NCBI GenBank assembly: GCA_022559845.1
Contig: CM040118.1
Coordinates: forward strand, 444,972,053-445,036,052
Source: Amorphophallus konjac
Taxonomy: Eukaryota > Streptophyta > Magnoliopsida > Alismatales > Araceae
DNA: 64,000 bases
Direction of reading: 5' to 3'
Shown here: positions 43,639 to 55,005 of the stretch, in pieces
How the letters are laid out: each line of letters begins with the position of its first letter
How positions within the stretch are numbered: position 1 is the first letter of the stretch
Translations under genes and position numbers: made by a program
The notes under the pieces: model-generated
Seen by the model: only the letters and a program-made list of their open reading frames with translations
Database searches by the model: none
What the model was told of the DNA's origin: nothing

Positions 43639-44709
43639 TCTCTGTCTCACTCACCCTAAGTACGCATCCAAGTCCTCTAGGGGTCCCCGCACCACTCTCG
43701 TGAGTCCCATCGCAGCGCTGATCTTCCCGAGGGGAAGAGTGGTCACCGGTCTATCCGACCGAACCAACTGTGGACCGAGCAGGTTCTCCACCTCCTCCCG
43801 ATAATTCCTCAGCTCTCGGCCAAGCACCGGGTTCCCAGCCAATGGTAACCCTGTCAAGAAAGCCACATCTTCAAGGGTGGGGATCATATGTCCCCATGGC
43901 ATCACGAAGGCTCTGCAACGTTCCATCCATCTCTCCCGTAGCGCCGCCAAAAAGGTAGCATCGACAGGGAAATTAAAGGTCAGATCCTGAAAAATGGGCC
44001 AAAACCCATTCGATCCACTCTCCCTCACTGCCCAGGAGGTAAGGCGTGGTACCAAGCCCATACCAAGTACCACGACACCCGGGCTCTAATCCTTCTCGGA
44101 CCCTGCACACAATAGAAGAAAACACAAGAAATCCATTAGATCTTCCAAACCAATCCACCTCATTCCATTTTTTTTATCAAAACTTCACTGCCCTGGGTGC
44201 AGGGCGGCCCAAGGTTTGGTCGTCCACCTCCCTGGGTGGCCAAAGCCCTGGCCGCCCAAGTCCAGCAGTGGACGGCCAGCGCCCTGGCCGCCCAGGCAGT
44301 GGACGGCCAAGAACCTAGCCGCCTACTGGTTTCCCTCCCACAAACCCTCTCTCCGACGTCTCCATCCTCCCATTCAATCCCATACACACAACTAGGTCTA
44401 TGAATGAAAGAGCAGGGCCATGGGACTTACCCTTTCACGCCGTCCTCCCTCCTCTTGGCCAGCTTCACCCTCGTCTGGACCATCTTCTTCCTCACCTTCA
44501 TCGCCATCACCGAGGTCGGCCGGCCCCTCGTCGGGGATAGCCTCGCCTCCCTCGCCACCGTCTTCTCCACTCTCCTCCAGGTTAGCAGAAGCCGTAGCCA
44601 AAGAAGATGAGCCCGTCGAAGCTTGCGCCTCCTCTTGCTCCTCGCTCTCACTTGAAGATGAGGGATCGGGTGCTATGTCAAGCCGAGTCCTCCTCCGCCT
44701 CATTTGCAC
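43639..44709 (-). pseudogene. Plant-mobile-domain-like gene 1, truncated by element D
   Basis: Exon 1 (44431-44709) starts MQMRRRRTRLD and is Ser/Glu/Asp-rich and acidic. It ends at a consensus donor AGG|GTAAGT. A splice acceptor TTGTGTGCAG|GG with an upstream T-rich tract lies at 44103. The downstream part carries GSNGFWPIFQDLTFNFPVDA, CRAFVMPWGHMIPTLEDVAF and TGLPLAGNPV, the TLEDV...GLPxxG pattern of plant mobile domain (PMD) proteins. The spliced frame does not run cleanly into this domain, so at least one frameshift is present. The 3' end is cut at 43638 by D's LTR. PMD proteins include MAIN/MAIL-type silencing factors and many transposon-borne relatives; which applies here is unclear. 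Confidence 0.6.
44190..44325. repeat. GGCCGCCC-rich inverted motifs, cluster 1
   Basis: Inside the intron of the first PMD-like gene there are repeated units such as GCCCTGGCCGCCCA and GTGGACGGCCA. Related clusters occur at 44835-44910, 46710-46800 and 57930-58020. Confidence 0.6.
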
Positions 44710-45137
44710 AAATCTAAGAAGCTAGGTGGCTAGAATCTCACTCACGGGAAGGAAGAATCAACTCTCCAACTCCCACTTCTACAGATGTCCAAGACGAAGG
44801 CCGCCAAATGAGGGGGTCGGCCACCCCTTTTAAACCCTCAATGCAGAGGGTGGCCAAGACCCTGGCCACCCAGCCCCATGTGGTGGCGGCCAGAGCCCTG
44901 GCCGCCCTCCTTTTGTTCAGCCAAAAAAAAGAAAGAGAGAAAAATGTTAAAAAACACCAAAAATTAATACAAATCCATTTTCACATAGAATCCATATCAC
45001 ATCATTTCAATTCCATCCATTCACTCTCATGATCATCAACCATCCATCAAACGTCCATCAAACAAAGAAAAAATAAGTTCATTTATTTTCATCCATCCAC
45101 TAATTGAAAAAAAAGAGAAATGCTGAACAAACACCAA
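44710..45137. other. Intergenic stretch between the two PMD-like genes
   Basis: It contains a second GGCCGCCC-type cluster (44835-44910) and an AT-rich part (44925-45120). No coding potential or RNA gene is recognised. Confidence 0.5.
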
Positions 45138-46569
45138 CTAGGTGCGCCACCTCACAAAGAACTCATTCACGGCTGGTCTGAAACTTTGTAGGTAGCCCAC
45201 ATAATGCTTCAGATCATCTTTGTCCTCCTCAATGTCAATCCTGGCTTTCGCCATGGCGGCATGATGTCTCCACGTCTTCCTGATCCTCTGAAGTTGCCGT
45301 CGATCCACGTCGGTTCCCAAAAGGCATTTTGTAATCAATGTCCCCTTTGAAGCAGCCCATGGGATCCGTCTGGGTAGCCCCACCTGGTGGTGGCAGCGGT
45401 GTGCCTGGTATAACACAAGATCCTCGACCCCCACAAGCCATAACTCTTGCTCTGGTGACCCACGCACCCTGAATTCTTCATGTCGATACATCATTGGCAC
45501 AAACATGAACTCACTTTCAGGCAGGAAGTTCAAGTAGTCGCGCCAGTCATCTCTGGTCTTCAGCAATGTCATCTTGCATATCACCTGATCCGCAGGACCA
45601 AAGATAGCCCTCGCTGGGTAGATGGCACTCTTCTCTAAGATCCGGGAAGTAGTAGTCACCTCGTCGTCAAAATCAAAGCTCAAGTGGATCTCCATCCACA
45701 TCTGCAGAAGGTAGAGACTCCCCATGATGCTGCCACCCAAACTCATCTGAGTGAGCCCGCAGTACATATGAGCCACCACCGCCCGGGAGAGGGAGTGTCC
45801 CATCCATAGGAGAGTCAGTGGTCCCACGAACTCTCTTCTCAGCACGTCGCCCGACGTAGGGAAGAGCAATGCCCCACCCAAGCACAACGTTACACCACGC
45901 ATCAGTCGATCTGCTTCCATGGTCTTATCCTTCACATGACCCAAAAGCCAACCTGCCAAGCGGTCGACTAGGATCCCTCGCTGGTCTATCATCCGGTGAA
46001 CTTCACGCTTATCTCGCACGATCTCTGCTAAGATCTCGTCCTAGGGAGGAAGGTCGATCAGCTCACCCACCTCCAAATCATTCCACTGGAAGACGAAATC
46101 CAGCTCTTCCACCAGCATTGAGGTCTCGAACTCAGGGAAGATAAAAGTGTGGGTATCTGGATGCCACAACTCAATCATTGCTGCTAACGATTCCCAATTC
46201 CACCTCATGCTGCTAAAGCGCTTTGCCATAATGACCAGACGGATCAAATGCCATTGGTGTATAAATACCCTCATGGTGGGCGTAATTTCCGCCATTAAAT
46301 CATGGAGCCAGCCGTAGCGGCGGGCGTGCCTCGCCCCAGGAAACGCAGGCACTAGCTGCACCATTTTAGAAGGAAGAAGAGAGAAGGGAAATCAATAAAC
46401 ATGCTAAATCAAGTGAAATACCACAAAAAAGAAACAAAAAAAGAAAACAAAAACTTGCACTCTTGTCAAACCATACCTTGCCCTGCTTCACGAGGTTGCT
46501 TAAATGGCCAGGCACTTCAGAAAGAACGCCTAGCTCATGGCCTCCCGACGGGGTGGAAGAAGATGCCAT
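45138..46569 (-). pseudogene. Plant-mobile-domain/DUF7745-like gene 2 with one intron
   Basis: Exon 1 (46477-46569) encodes 31 residues from MASSSTPSGG to VKQGK and ends at donor AAG|GTATGG. Acceptor GGTGCAG|CT at 46356 starts exon 2 (45138-46355), which continues in phase with LVPAFPGARHARRYGWLHDL. Exon 2 has a domain with IELWHPDTHTFIFPEFETSM and VEELDFVF, then an in-frame TAG (46041-46043, probably a former CAG). It then stays open for about 293 codons with CLGGALLFPTSGD and WMGHSLSRAVVAHMYCGL to a normal stop. The architecture (N-terminal HTFxFPxxE motif, helical body) is that of PMD/DUF7745-type proteins, commonly transposon-associated. Apart from the single stop it looks intact (about 430 residues). 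The domain assignment is from pattern memory and needs a profile search. Confidence 0.65.
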
Positions 46570-47326
46570 GCCTAATCCCCTCCTTAGGATTGCTCCCCGG
46601 GCCTCAACTCCTTATTTGACGATGGAGTAGGAATGCCCCGAAGGGGACTTCTTGTAGCCCAAGAGTCCTTCCTAGCTCAGACTCCCGAAGCGGTTCGGGA
46701 TAAGAGCAGGAGGGCGGCCAAATCGCTGGCCGTCCATCCCATGGCCTGGGCAACCACAACCCTGGCAGCCCAGACCATGAGAAGGCCACTAGTCTGGCCA
46801 CCCTCATCCCCGCTTGTGAGATATACATCCTTGTTATGTGTGATGAAGGTTCATTAAATGAAATATACTTATTGTTCTATTGTTGTTATCATTGATGAAC
46901 GTTGCTAATGTGTGTTGATGCAGCTATAGGTCTCCACAGCGATGGGACCGGAAGGCGATGAGGCCCCACAACCTTGCATTATAGGTAGAATGCCGGAGGC
47001 TAATAACTTCGGGCGTATAAACTCCGAGTTCATCTTTAATAAAAACCATGAAGGGTTTATACTCCTTAAGCTATTCGATGGCAGCCTGCTGCCTAAACCC
47101 GGGATGACGGACTTCCTAGATTCTTGGCTATGCTTAAATACAATGTGGAACGATGGACCCCACCGGGATCTGGACTACGTCTGTCACCAAGCATGGGATG
47201 ACAGACTTCTTGAACTCTTCACCGATTGGTTCGGAGGGCTCCGGCTTTGCATTAGATAGGTTTTTTGCTTTAAACCGAGCATGCATCATATAGGCCATTT
47301 TTTAGCCCCATTTTAAAATGAAAATA

Positions 47327-47348
47327 ATATATATATATATATATATAT
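47327..47348. repeat. (AT)11 microsatellite
   Basis: Eleven consecutive AT dinucleotides followed by GCGCATG. Confidence 0.9.
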
Positions 47349-47549
47349 GCGCATGAAAAGAGAAAAAAATGCATGCATCTCATTTTGGGAGCCATGATGC
47401 AGAAGCAGGGAAATCGCGTCGTCTTGACCAACCCATGGACCTTTGGCCCCCACATTCGATTTTCCGAGTCCCGCGATTTCGTTGAGTTTGCATGAATGAG
47501 TCTACATGATTCCACTCCGATTTGACCATTGGAAGATGTGTTTTACGCA

Positions 47550-47554
47550 AGACC
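47550..47554. repeat. Target-site duplication AGACC of element E (left)
   Basis: AGACC recurs at 57396-57400 directly after the other end. Confidence 0.93.
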
Positions 47555-49950
47555 TGATGTGACACAACCTTGGACTTAAGTAAGCAAGCACAATTCACAA
47601 TCAAAACAGACCGATATTGGCGACCACTCACCCGACGTTCACCCAAGTCCCGGGGTAACTTGGCGATGCCAAGTGGAGGATGTGAGGGCTGGGCCCTTGC
47701 TGGTAGAGAGCCAGCAAGGCCAAGGTTATTCCCCAAGGGTAAGGCAGCCTAATTCAATGGAGCCGACGTCGTGCCGAGGGCACGGGTTGCACACTTTCTC
47801 ACACGATGGTCACTCGAAGCAATGGGGCTTGAGGATCGGGCGCTCACTCTCATGGACCAGCAGAGTTTGTAAGTTAATATTGAAAGAACAAGTACTAAAG
47901 AGAGCTAAGGTTGGAGCACTTACTCGACCGGTTTGAGGAAACCGGTCCTGCTCGGAGACGTGGGCGAGCGGGGAAGCGTGGGTTCCCCACACGCCGCGCC
48001 GGAGTAGCTTGACCTGTTTATGATCTTACAACACTACACCCCATGCAAGGGGGGGATCTTGGGGAAGTGAAGCCAAATATTATAGTCAAACACTACCTCC
48101 CACTGGGAGGGGTGGTAAGCCGGCCAGGTGGGGAGGGGAAAAACTGAAATTGAAGTCGAACAGTTGGATGATGCCGGTTCTGCCCGCTCTCTGTGACTGA
48201 GGATAGACAGTTGAAGATGTTGACGTTAAAGCCACTCCCAAATTTTGTTGGCGATGAGACCAGCTGGAGAGTCTTCGTAGGTGACCCAGGAAGTCGTCCA
48301 AATATTGTCGAATCTTCGGGAAGTCGGTGCTGGTCGGGGCAGAGGCACGAATAGGGATGCAGATCTCTGGTTCTGACTGCTTTAGGACCTCAATAGCAGG
48401 AAGATGAAATCACTACGGGCGCTCCAGAGCTTTGAATCAAGCGTGGCCAAAGTCATTGGCTTCGTTGTTGAGTCCTCTTCGAGCGGAGACCCACGAGGGC
48501 ACCATATGATGTCGGAGTAGACAGGGACAGTCCGAACAGTGCTTGGGTGTCTGTTCAGTCCCAGAGTGGACAGAACATCACACTCGGGGGAGAAAATTGA
48601 GAAATCTTAGCTCCGGATGCCGAACGGGATGCCGCTGCTTGATTCTAGAAGGAGACTTGTCGTATATGCTTTCAATCAAGGCCCGCCTTCAGAACTTCAG
48701 GAGGTCGACCGTGAGCGCTTCTGCAAGTAGCTGCAGATTGACTGTCGGGGTGAAGAAGCGCAGCTTGGGGAGACCGGCTCTCCCGGGCAGCAGCGAGCTC
48801 AGAATGGGACGAGACAGCTGCCGTTGCAAAGAAGACATGGAGACACTTCCAACGGTACTTCTTGGACTTTCAGGGACACCGAGATGAGGTCGGGGTCGCC
48901 GTTGCAATCCGCTGGTTCTCTGCAGATCATCAGCTGTGATCAGGTCCGTCGAAGTAGCTCCAAATGACCACGAAATGAGAAGAAGAGGTTGTTGAATGGT
49001 GAAGGGGAAATGAAGAGTGGTGGGAGGGGAATGTGGGAAGGTAGGGAGGGTGGGTAGGGGGATGTGGAGGAGCTGGGGAAGGGGGAAGGCGCAGGGTGCT
49101 TGCTGGTTTCAGCCAAGGTGGAGGGAGAGTGAAGGTGGTGAATGCCCTTGAGTGGTTGAAGATGGAGGATGGGAATGTGATGAAGTAGGGCCAAGGGGGA
49201 AGGTAGAGGGGAGGTTTGTGCGCATCCAGCAAGGGGAGGGAATTTTGAAATTTTCTTTGGGAGGTGGAGGGGTGCCTTGGGTAGTGGGAAGGATGCTTGG
49301 GAAAGGGTAGTGGGTGGTTGGGGGTTGGAGGTTGGCTAGGTGATTGGGGGGCTCTCTCTTGGGACAAGGGGTGGAGTAAAGAGGGTTGTGGGGAGTTGGA
49401 GAGGTATTAATGGAGGTGGGTGGGAGAGAGAAAGTGGTTGGGAGGGGAGGAGAGAGTGTAAGGGCGCAGCCCCCTTTGTAGAGAGAGAGAGAGAGATAGA
49501 GAGAGAAGAGGGGTGGGTGGGATTCTCTCCCTAGGGATTCTCACCCAACTAATGGAATCACTCCACAAGTAATCTAAATTTTGAATTCTCAAATGGCAAA
49601 CTTTTCATTAATTTGAAATGAGGGGAATAGGGTCCTATATATAGGCAACCCACATTTTACAAAAAGCCCCTGACTCATGCTACAATGACAAATAAGCAAG
49701 GGGTAGGGGGCGCCCCTGGGCCAAGCCCACAGAATTGGGCCCAAAAGCAAATCTAATGATACTTAAACTTAGGGAAATAAATAAAAGACCTAGGGACATG
49801 ACTCAAATAAAATGGAAAATACATCAAATGACTCAAATAGAAAGCACAAAATGGATAATTGGGCCTACATAGAGTGAAGCCCGAGCTCAAATGACACCGG
49901 GGTGTGAAGATGACCCGAGCCAGAGGGAGTCGTGGGTGATGCCTCCATCA
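47555..49950 (-). repeat. Element E left LTR (3' LTR in element sense)
   Basis: Ends TGATGTGACACAACC...GATGCCTCCATCA on plus. TATA box CTATATATAG at 49635-49644; hairpins at 47658-47674 (ACTTGG/CCAAGT) and 47926-47947 (GACCGGTTT/AAACCGGTC). Confidence 0.93.
49635..49644 (-). promoter_or_regulatory. TATA box of E left LTR
   Basis: CTATATATAG, palindromic, with a CT-rich leader downstream on minus (49478-49510). The right LTR copy is at 57080-57089. Confidence 0.6.
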
Positions 49951-50034
49951 AATCCCCTGGGCTGCAAAGAGCTCGACTCCGTTGAGTAGGGGTCCATCCT
50001 GCTGTGATACTGCTCGAGAAGGTCAGGATCCAGC

Positions 50035-51611
50035 TGCTAGAGGTCTTCCCGACTCACCCATGAATCCTCCGAAGGAGGCCGATCCTTCCACCTGATGAGA
50101 TAGCGCACAAATACCTTGCTCCTGGTGGTAGTGACATGTTCCTCCAATATTCGCTCAATTCGCTCACGCTGGGATCTCTTGGCTGGTGGTCTCTCCTCAC
50201 GGGTGGGTGCTCTCTCAATGGAAGGAATAGGCTCAATATCCTCACTGGGTACCACCGTGGGCCTCTTATATGGCACTAGGTCGGCCACGTTGAATGTGGG
50301 ACTCACTCCATACTCCTCGGGGAGATCCAACTCGTAGGCATTAGTGCCAATGCGCCTCAAAACCTGGAAGGGACTAGCCCCACGAGGCCTCAATTTCGAG
50401 ATGGCTCCTGGGGAGAGCCTCTCTGTTCTTACCATCACAAAGTCACCCGTGTGGAATTCTTGGTGATGTCGATGAGAGTCGGCCATCCTTTTATAAGTCT
50501 TATTCTTATTGCTGATGTGCTTACGGATTTCTTCATGCAATTCTCTAATGTGTTGGGCAAAAGACTCAGCTGAAATAGACACTCTAGCATGCTGGGGAAG
50601 GGGAATGAGATCTGAAGGTTTCCTTGTCTTGTACCCATGCTTAGCTTCAAACGGACTCATCCCTATGGACTTATTGATAGAGTTGTTATATGAAAATTCA
50701 ACCTGAGATAGAATGAGATCCCAATTCCCTGGACGATCCTCAACAAGACACTTAAGGAGGTTCCCTAGACTTCGATTGACAACTTCAGTTTAACCATCAG
50801 TTTGAGGGTGGTAAGCTGTGGAGAATTTGAGGAGGGTACCCATTAAGTGCCAAAGAGTCTTCCAAAAATAGGTGGTGAACTTGACATCCCTATCAGAGAC
50901 TATAGTTTTGGGTAGCCCATGGAGACGAACAACCTCATCAAAGAACAATCGGGCTACATGGGAGGCATAGGAGATTTTGGAGCATGGGATGAAGTGGGCC
51001 ATCTTTGAAAATTTATCAACAACCACATAGATTGAGTCATGCTTTCTTTGAGTCTTGGGTAGGTCTAGCACAAAGTCCATGCTTAAGTCTTGCCATGGAC
51101 GGTCGGGGACGGGGAGAGGGGTATAAAGGCTGGTGTTTTACTTCACATGTTTGGCCGAAGCACATGTGCGGCATTGACCCACTATCTTGCCTGCGTCTCT
51201 CTTGAGACTTGGCCAATAAAACTGACCCTCAACTAGAGCAATGATTTTGTGAACCCCAAAATGACCAGCTAGCCCTCCTGCATGTAATTCCCAAACCAAG
51301 AAATCACGGAGTGAGGTCCGTGGAATGCAAAATTTTGGTCCCTTGAAGAGGAACCCATCCTCTAAGATAAAACCCTCATGTTCCTTGCTAGAGTGGGCGG
51401 TCAAGGTGGTATAGATATGCCCAAAGTCGGGGCAGCTAGGGTACTCTTCTTTGAGCCTCTCAAACCCGATAACCTCTATATGGACAGTGGACAACAAAGA
51501 GATCCTCCTGCTAAGGGCATCCACCGCATAATTCTCTCTTCCCACTTTATGTTTGATGACAAAGGTGTAGGATTGGATGTACTCAACCCAGTGGGCATGT
51601 CGAGCATTCAA
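50035..51611 (-). pseudogene. pol: Element E RNase H end, integrase and chromodomain
   Basis: It starts with the RNase H/integrase linker (NYAVDALSRRISLL), then the zinc-binding part HAGGLAGHFG...CRTCASAK. The core has [24 protein letters not shown] and [10 protein letters not shown]. The tail has FVMVRTERLSPGAISKLRPR and NVADLVPY, then a chromodomain with RYLIRWKDRPPSEDSWVSRE. Stops at about 51136 (CAA to TAA), 50788 (CAA to TAA) and 50034 (CAG to TAG) break the frame. The integrase tail and chromodomain are close to those of A and C, which is the main evidence that those elements derive from this type. Confidence 0.88.
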
Positions 51612-52985
51612 CTTTTGCTAGGAGTTGAGGTATTTTAGGGCCTCATGGTCGAAAAAGATGACGAATTCTTTGGGCAACAAGTAGTGCCTTCAATGTCGTA
51701 GGGACTGAACCACGGCATAGAATTCTTTATCATACGTGGAGTATCTTGTCCTAGCATCACATAACTTCTCACTGAAGAAGGCCACCGGGTGTCCTTCTTG
51801 ACTAAGCATTCCTTCTATTCCTATCCCGGATGCATCACATGTGACTTCAAAGACTTTGGAGAAATCAGGTAGGCATAGGACCGGGGCTTGGGTCATCCTC
51901 TCCTTAAGTTCTTGGAAGGCTTTGGAGGCTGACTTGGTCCACACAAAAGTCCATTTCTTGAGACAATCGGTGATAGGGGCGGTGATGGTGCTAAATCCCC
52001 GGATAAACCTCCTATAAAATGTGGCCAACCCATGGAAACTTTGGACCTCATGAAAGGTGTGAGGTTCCGGCCAATCTAGAATAGCTTGGACCTTCACGGG
52101 GTCCATGGAGACACCTTTGGTGGATACCATAAATCCTAGGAAAGTGATGGATGTGGTCAAGAAGTGACACTTGCCTCAGTTGGCAAATAGGCTCTCATGT
52201 CATAGGATGGTGCAAACTTGCCTAAGGTGATCAAGGTGGGCCTCTTGGGATTGACTATATATGAGGATGTCATCAAGGTAGACCACTAGAAAGACCCCAA
52301 TGAAAGGCCTAAGGACCTCTGTCATGAGACGCATGAAAGTACTTGGGGCATTTGAGAGCCCAAAAGACATGACCAACCATTCATACAAGCCATCCTTGGT
52401 CTTGAAGGCCGTTTTTCACTCATCTCTGGGCCTAATTCTAACTTGGTGGTAGCCACTCTTAAGATCAATCTTGGAGAAGATAGTGGCTCCTGCTAGCATG
52501 TCAAGCATGTCATCAAGCCTAGGGATGGGGAACCTATACTTGACGGTGATCTTATTAATGGCCCGACTATCCACACACATTCGCCATGATCCATCCTTCT
52601 TGGGAGTGAGAAGGGCCGGTACGGCAGATGGGCTTTTGCTAATGCGGATGAAGCCCTTCCTAATGACTTCCTCTATTTGCCTCCGACGTTCGGCATGTTC
52701 CGTGGGGTTGAGGCGGTAATGAGGAAGGTTGGGAAGGGTGGCTCCCAGAACTAAATCAATTGCATGTTGCACATCACGCATGGGAGGGAGTTGGTCCGGG
52801 AGTTCTTCCAAGAACACATCATTGAATTCTTCTAGGAGATGCCGGATTTCTATGGGATGGGGGTTAGAGGGAGTGGGTTCCCCTAGACAAATGATCACCG
52901 CACATAAAGGCGCCCCTTGAGCTACTTCCTCCTCAAGCTCTTTCTTGGTGATGAGGTGAAGACCCTTGGTCATCCCCGAGGTCAC
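51612..52985 (-). pseudogene. pol: Element E reverse transcriptase and RNase H
   Basis: RT begins near [20 protein letters not shown]. It has [59 protein letters not shown], the PFG-like MSFGLSNAP and the catalytic YLDDILIYS (about 52260-52290). Connection and RNase H follow ([30 protein letters not shown]). Stops at about 52413 (TGG to TGA), 52198 (CGA to TGA), 52176 (TGG to TGA), 51688 (TGG to TGA) and 51614 (CAG to TAG) are all transitions. The catalytic residues themselves are intact, so the copy died by nonsense mutation. Confidence 0.88.
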
Positions 52986-53000
52986 TCCTTGTTTGGGATT

Positions 53001-54908
53001 TTAGGTAAGGGATTGGGTTGGAGGGGTGGAGTTCCCCGAGACATGTGGTGTGGTGGGGTGATGTCCTTGAGGGAGAGTGTCCCTCTTAGGTATGAGACGT
53101 GGTGGGGAGGGGTTAAGACGGATAGTCTTTCCCTCATGCTCAAAGGTGCATGTGTTGGTCTTACCCAAGATGGTGGCATCTATGTCATAAAGCCAAGGTC
53201 TCCCTAGTAGGATGCTACCTACTTCCATGGGGATGACATCACACCATATTTGACCATGGTAGGAGGAGAAGGTGAGAGGCACATGGTAGCAGGTGTTGAC
53301 TGGGATTGAGTTGTTATTGATCCATGAAACCCGATACGAACTTGGGTGGGGAGTGGTAGTAAGCCCAAGGAGTTTGACGGTGTCGGGGGATACGGCATTG
53401 ACACAACTCCCACTATCTAAGATCACTTTTCTCACATGACCCCCTATTTTGACAAAAGTGTGAAAGATTGAGGTTCGACGCCAGTCCTCCTCTTGGGGTT
53501 TAGTGAGGGTGCATCTAATCACTCCTAGATGGGAGTCGGTGGATGTCATGGTGTGATCTAGACCCGTCTCATGGTATTGGGCCTCGTACTCTTCCTCCCA
53601 ATCTAGTGAGGCTTCATGTTCCTCAATCGTGCTCTCAAGCTCCCCTTGGGGTGGGGGAGCTTCTTCCCCCACTAACAAACTAGACAACCCTTTTGATGGG
53701 CATTGCCCCGCGAAGTGCCCATACCCTTGACATCTATAGCATTGTTGGCGCCCACTACCCGGGGTGGTCCCTCGTACATTTGAGCCTTTGGAAGCCTCTT
53801 CCCTCCGTGGAGGGGGAAGGATAGGGGCGGCCTTGGTTGGAGTGGTGATGGGAGGTGGGTTGTAAGGCCTCAATGGAGCACTCCCACTCGGGCTAGGGGC
53901 CTTCATGGGAGTGGCCGGGGTGGGTCGGGGTCCCATGCTTTTGGGATTGGTCGGCCGTGGGGAAGCAAACCTAGGAATCCTTGAAAATCGTTCAACATCC
54001 CGAGCTACTTGGTAGGCTTGTTCAAGGTTGTCGGCATCTCTCATGAAAAGCTCCCTCTTGATGTGATTTTGGAGCCCATTCCTAAATCGAGACAAGGTGA
54101 CTTCCGGGTCCTCATGAACTCCACACTTTAAACGATAGGAGTCAAATTTCTCAATGTATTCGACCACGGTGTTCCCTTCTTGGGTGAGGCTTTGCCACTC
54201 ATCTAAGAGCATTTGGTGGTAGGATAGGGGAAGGTATTTGTTTCTAAGTTGGGTCTTCATACCCTCCCAAGTGTCAATAGGCTCTTCCCGCCTAACCCTT
54301 CTTAACCCCTCTTGGTTTAGCTAATAAGTCTTGGCTAATTTGGTGAGGTGTATCTTGGCTAACCTCACTCTCCTAGAGACGAACATAGGGTACCATTCAA
54401 AACATTGATCTATGGCGGTCTCCCATTCTATGTAGACACTTGGTTCATGGGAACCGTCAAAGTTTGGAGCTTCTACCTTGATCATCCTTAAGAGAGGGTC
54501 ATCCGGGACGTCCCGTGGACGCCTTTCATGATTTTGATGGTGGCGAGGCCTCTCATAGTCATGGTAGGGGTCAACATTCAAGTCTTCCCTATTAATTTCA
54601 ACATGTGGAGGGGGGGCTCTTGGTCCATTGCTCCTTGGGTGGAACTCATCCCTATGAATTTCAACATGTGGAGGGTGGGCTCTTGGTTCATTGTTCCTTG
54701 GGTGGAACTTATGCTCTTCTAGCCGAGCAAGCCGAGTGAAAAGGGACTCAAGTTGGGCAAGAATGTTTGTAAGGGTAGCATCCACCCAGTTCAATTGGAC
54801 TTGGGGTTCCTCCCTAGGGGCATCTTGGTTGAGTTGGGGATTGGGATCCATGGGGGGAACCGAAGACGATGGGTCGGGTCGGTAAATGGCTCCACTACGG
54901 GTGGACAT
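53001..54908 (-). pseudogene. gag: Element E gag and protease
   Basis: I take ATG 54908 (MSTRSGAIYRPDP) as the start. The N-terminal segment (LFTRLARLEEH) is followed by two 21-residue repeats with PPHVEI, then the capsid core (KVEAPNFDGSHEPSVYIEWE). A TAG lies at about 54318. The core continues with NKYLPLSYHQMLLDEWQSL and a FDSYRLKCGVHEDPE segment, and then the knuckle CYRCQGYGHFAGQCP (53760-53716). An acidic linker EASLDWEEEYEAQY and a retropepsin domain with VILDSGSCVNAVS (active site DSG, about 53393-53419) and SILLGRPWLYD follow. The frame ends with TAA near 52999 just before RT. A and F share the N-terminal and linker parts but not the protease. Confidence 0.88.
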
Positions 54909-54991
54909 GCAAGGGAGGGGAATGAAATGAAGGATGGACACACAATGCAATGGTCCTAAGACTTAGACTTGATAGAGGCAAGTCTAAACTT

Positions 54992-55003
54992 GTTCTGATA
55001 CCA
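54992..55003 (-). promoter_or_regulatory. Primer-binding site of element E
   Basis: GTTCTGATACCA on plus, the complement of TGGTATCAGAAC. It is one base different from the site in A, B, C and F and lies two bases inside the right LTR. Confidence 0.88.
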
Positions 55004-55005
55004 AT

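Larger units (their letters stand above)
46570..47554. other. Non-coding host sequence left of element E
   Basis: It includes a GGCCGTCC/CTGGCAGCC cluster (46710-46800), a plus-strand open stretch of 105 codons (46942-47259) with no recognisable family, and an (AT)11 microsatellite (47327-47348). It continues across element E into 57396-57765. No gene can be supported. Confidence 0.45.

Noticed and set aside
46942..47259. 105-codon plus-strand frame
   Set aside because: No recognisable domain, no supporting codon or family evidence. Mentioned only as an open stretch within non-coding host sequence.
48930..49367. 145-codon Pro/Ser/His-rich minus frame (also 56381-56818)
   Set aside because: Pyrimidine-rich leader of E's two LTRs; low complexity and present in both copies.
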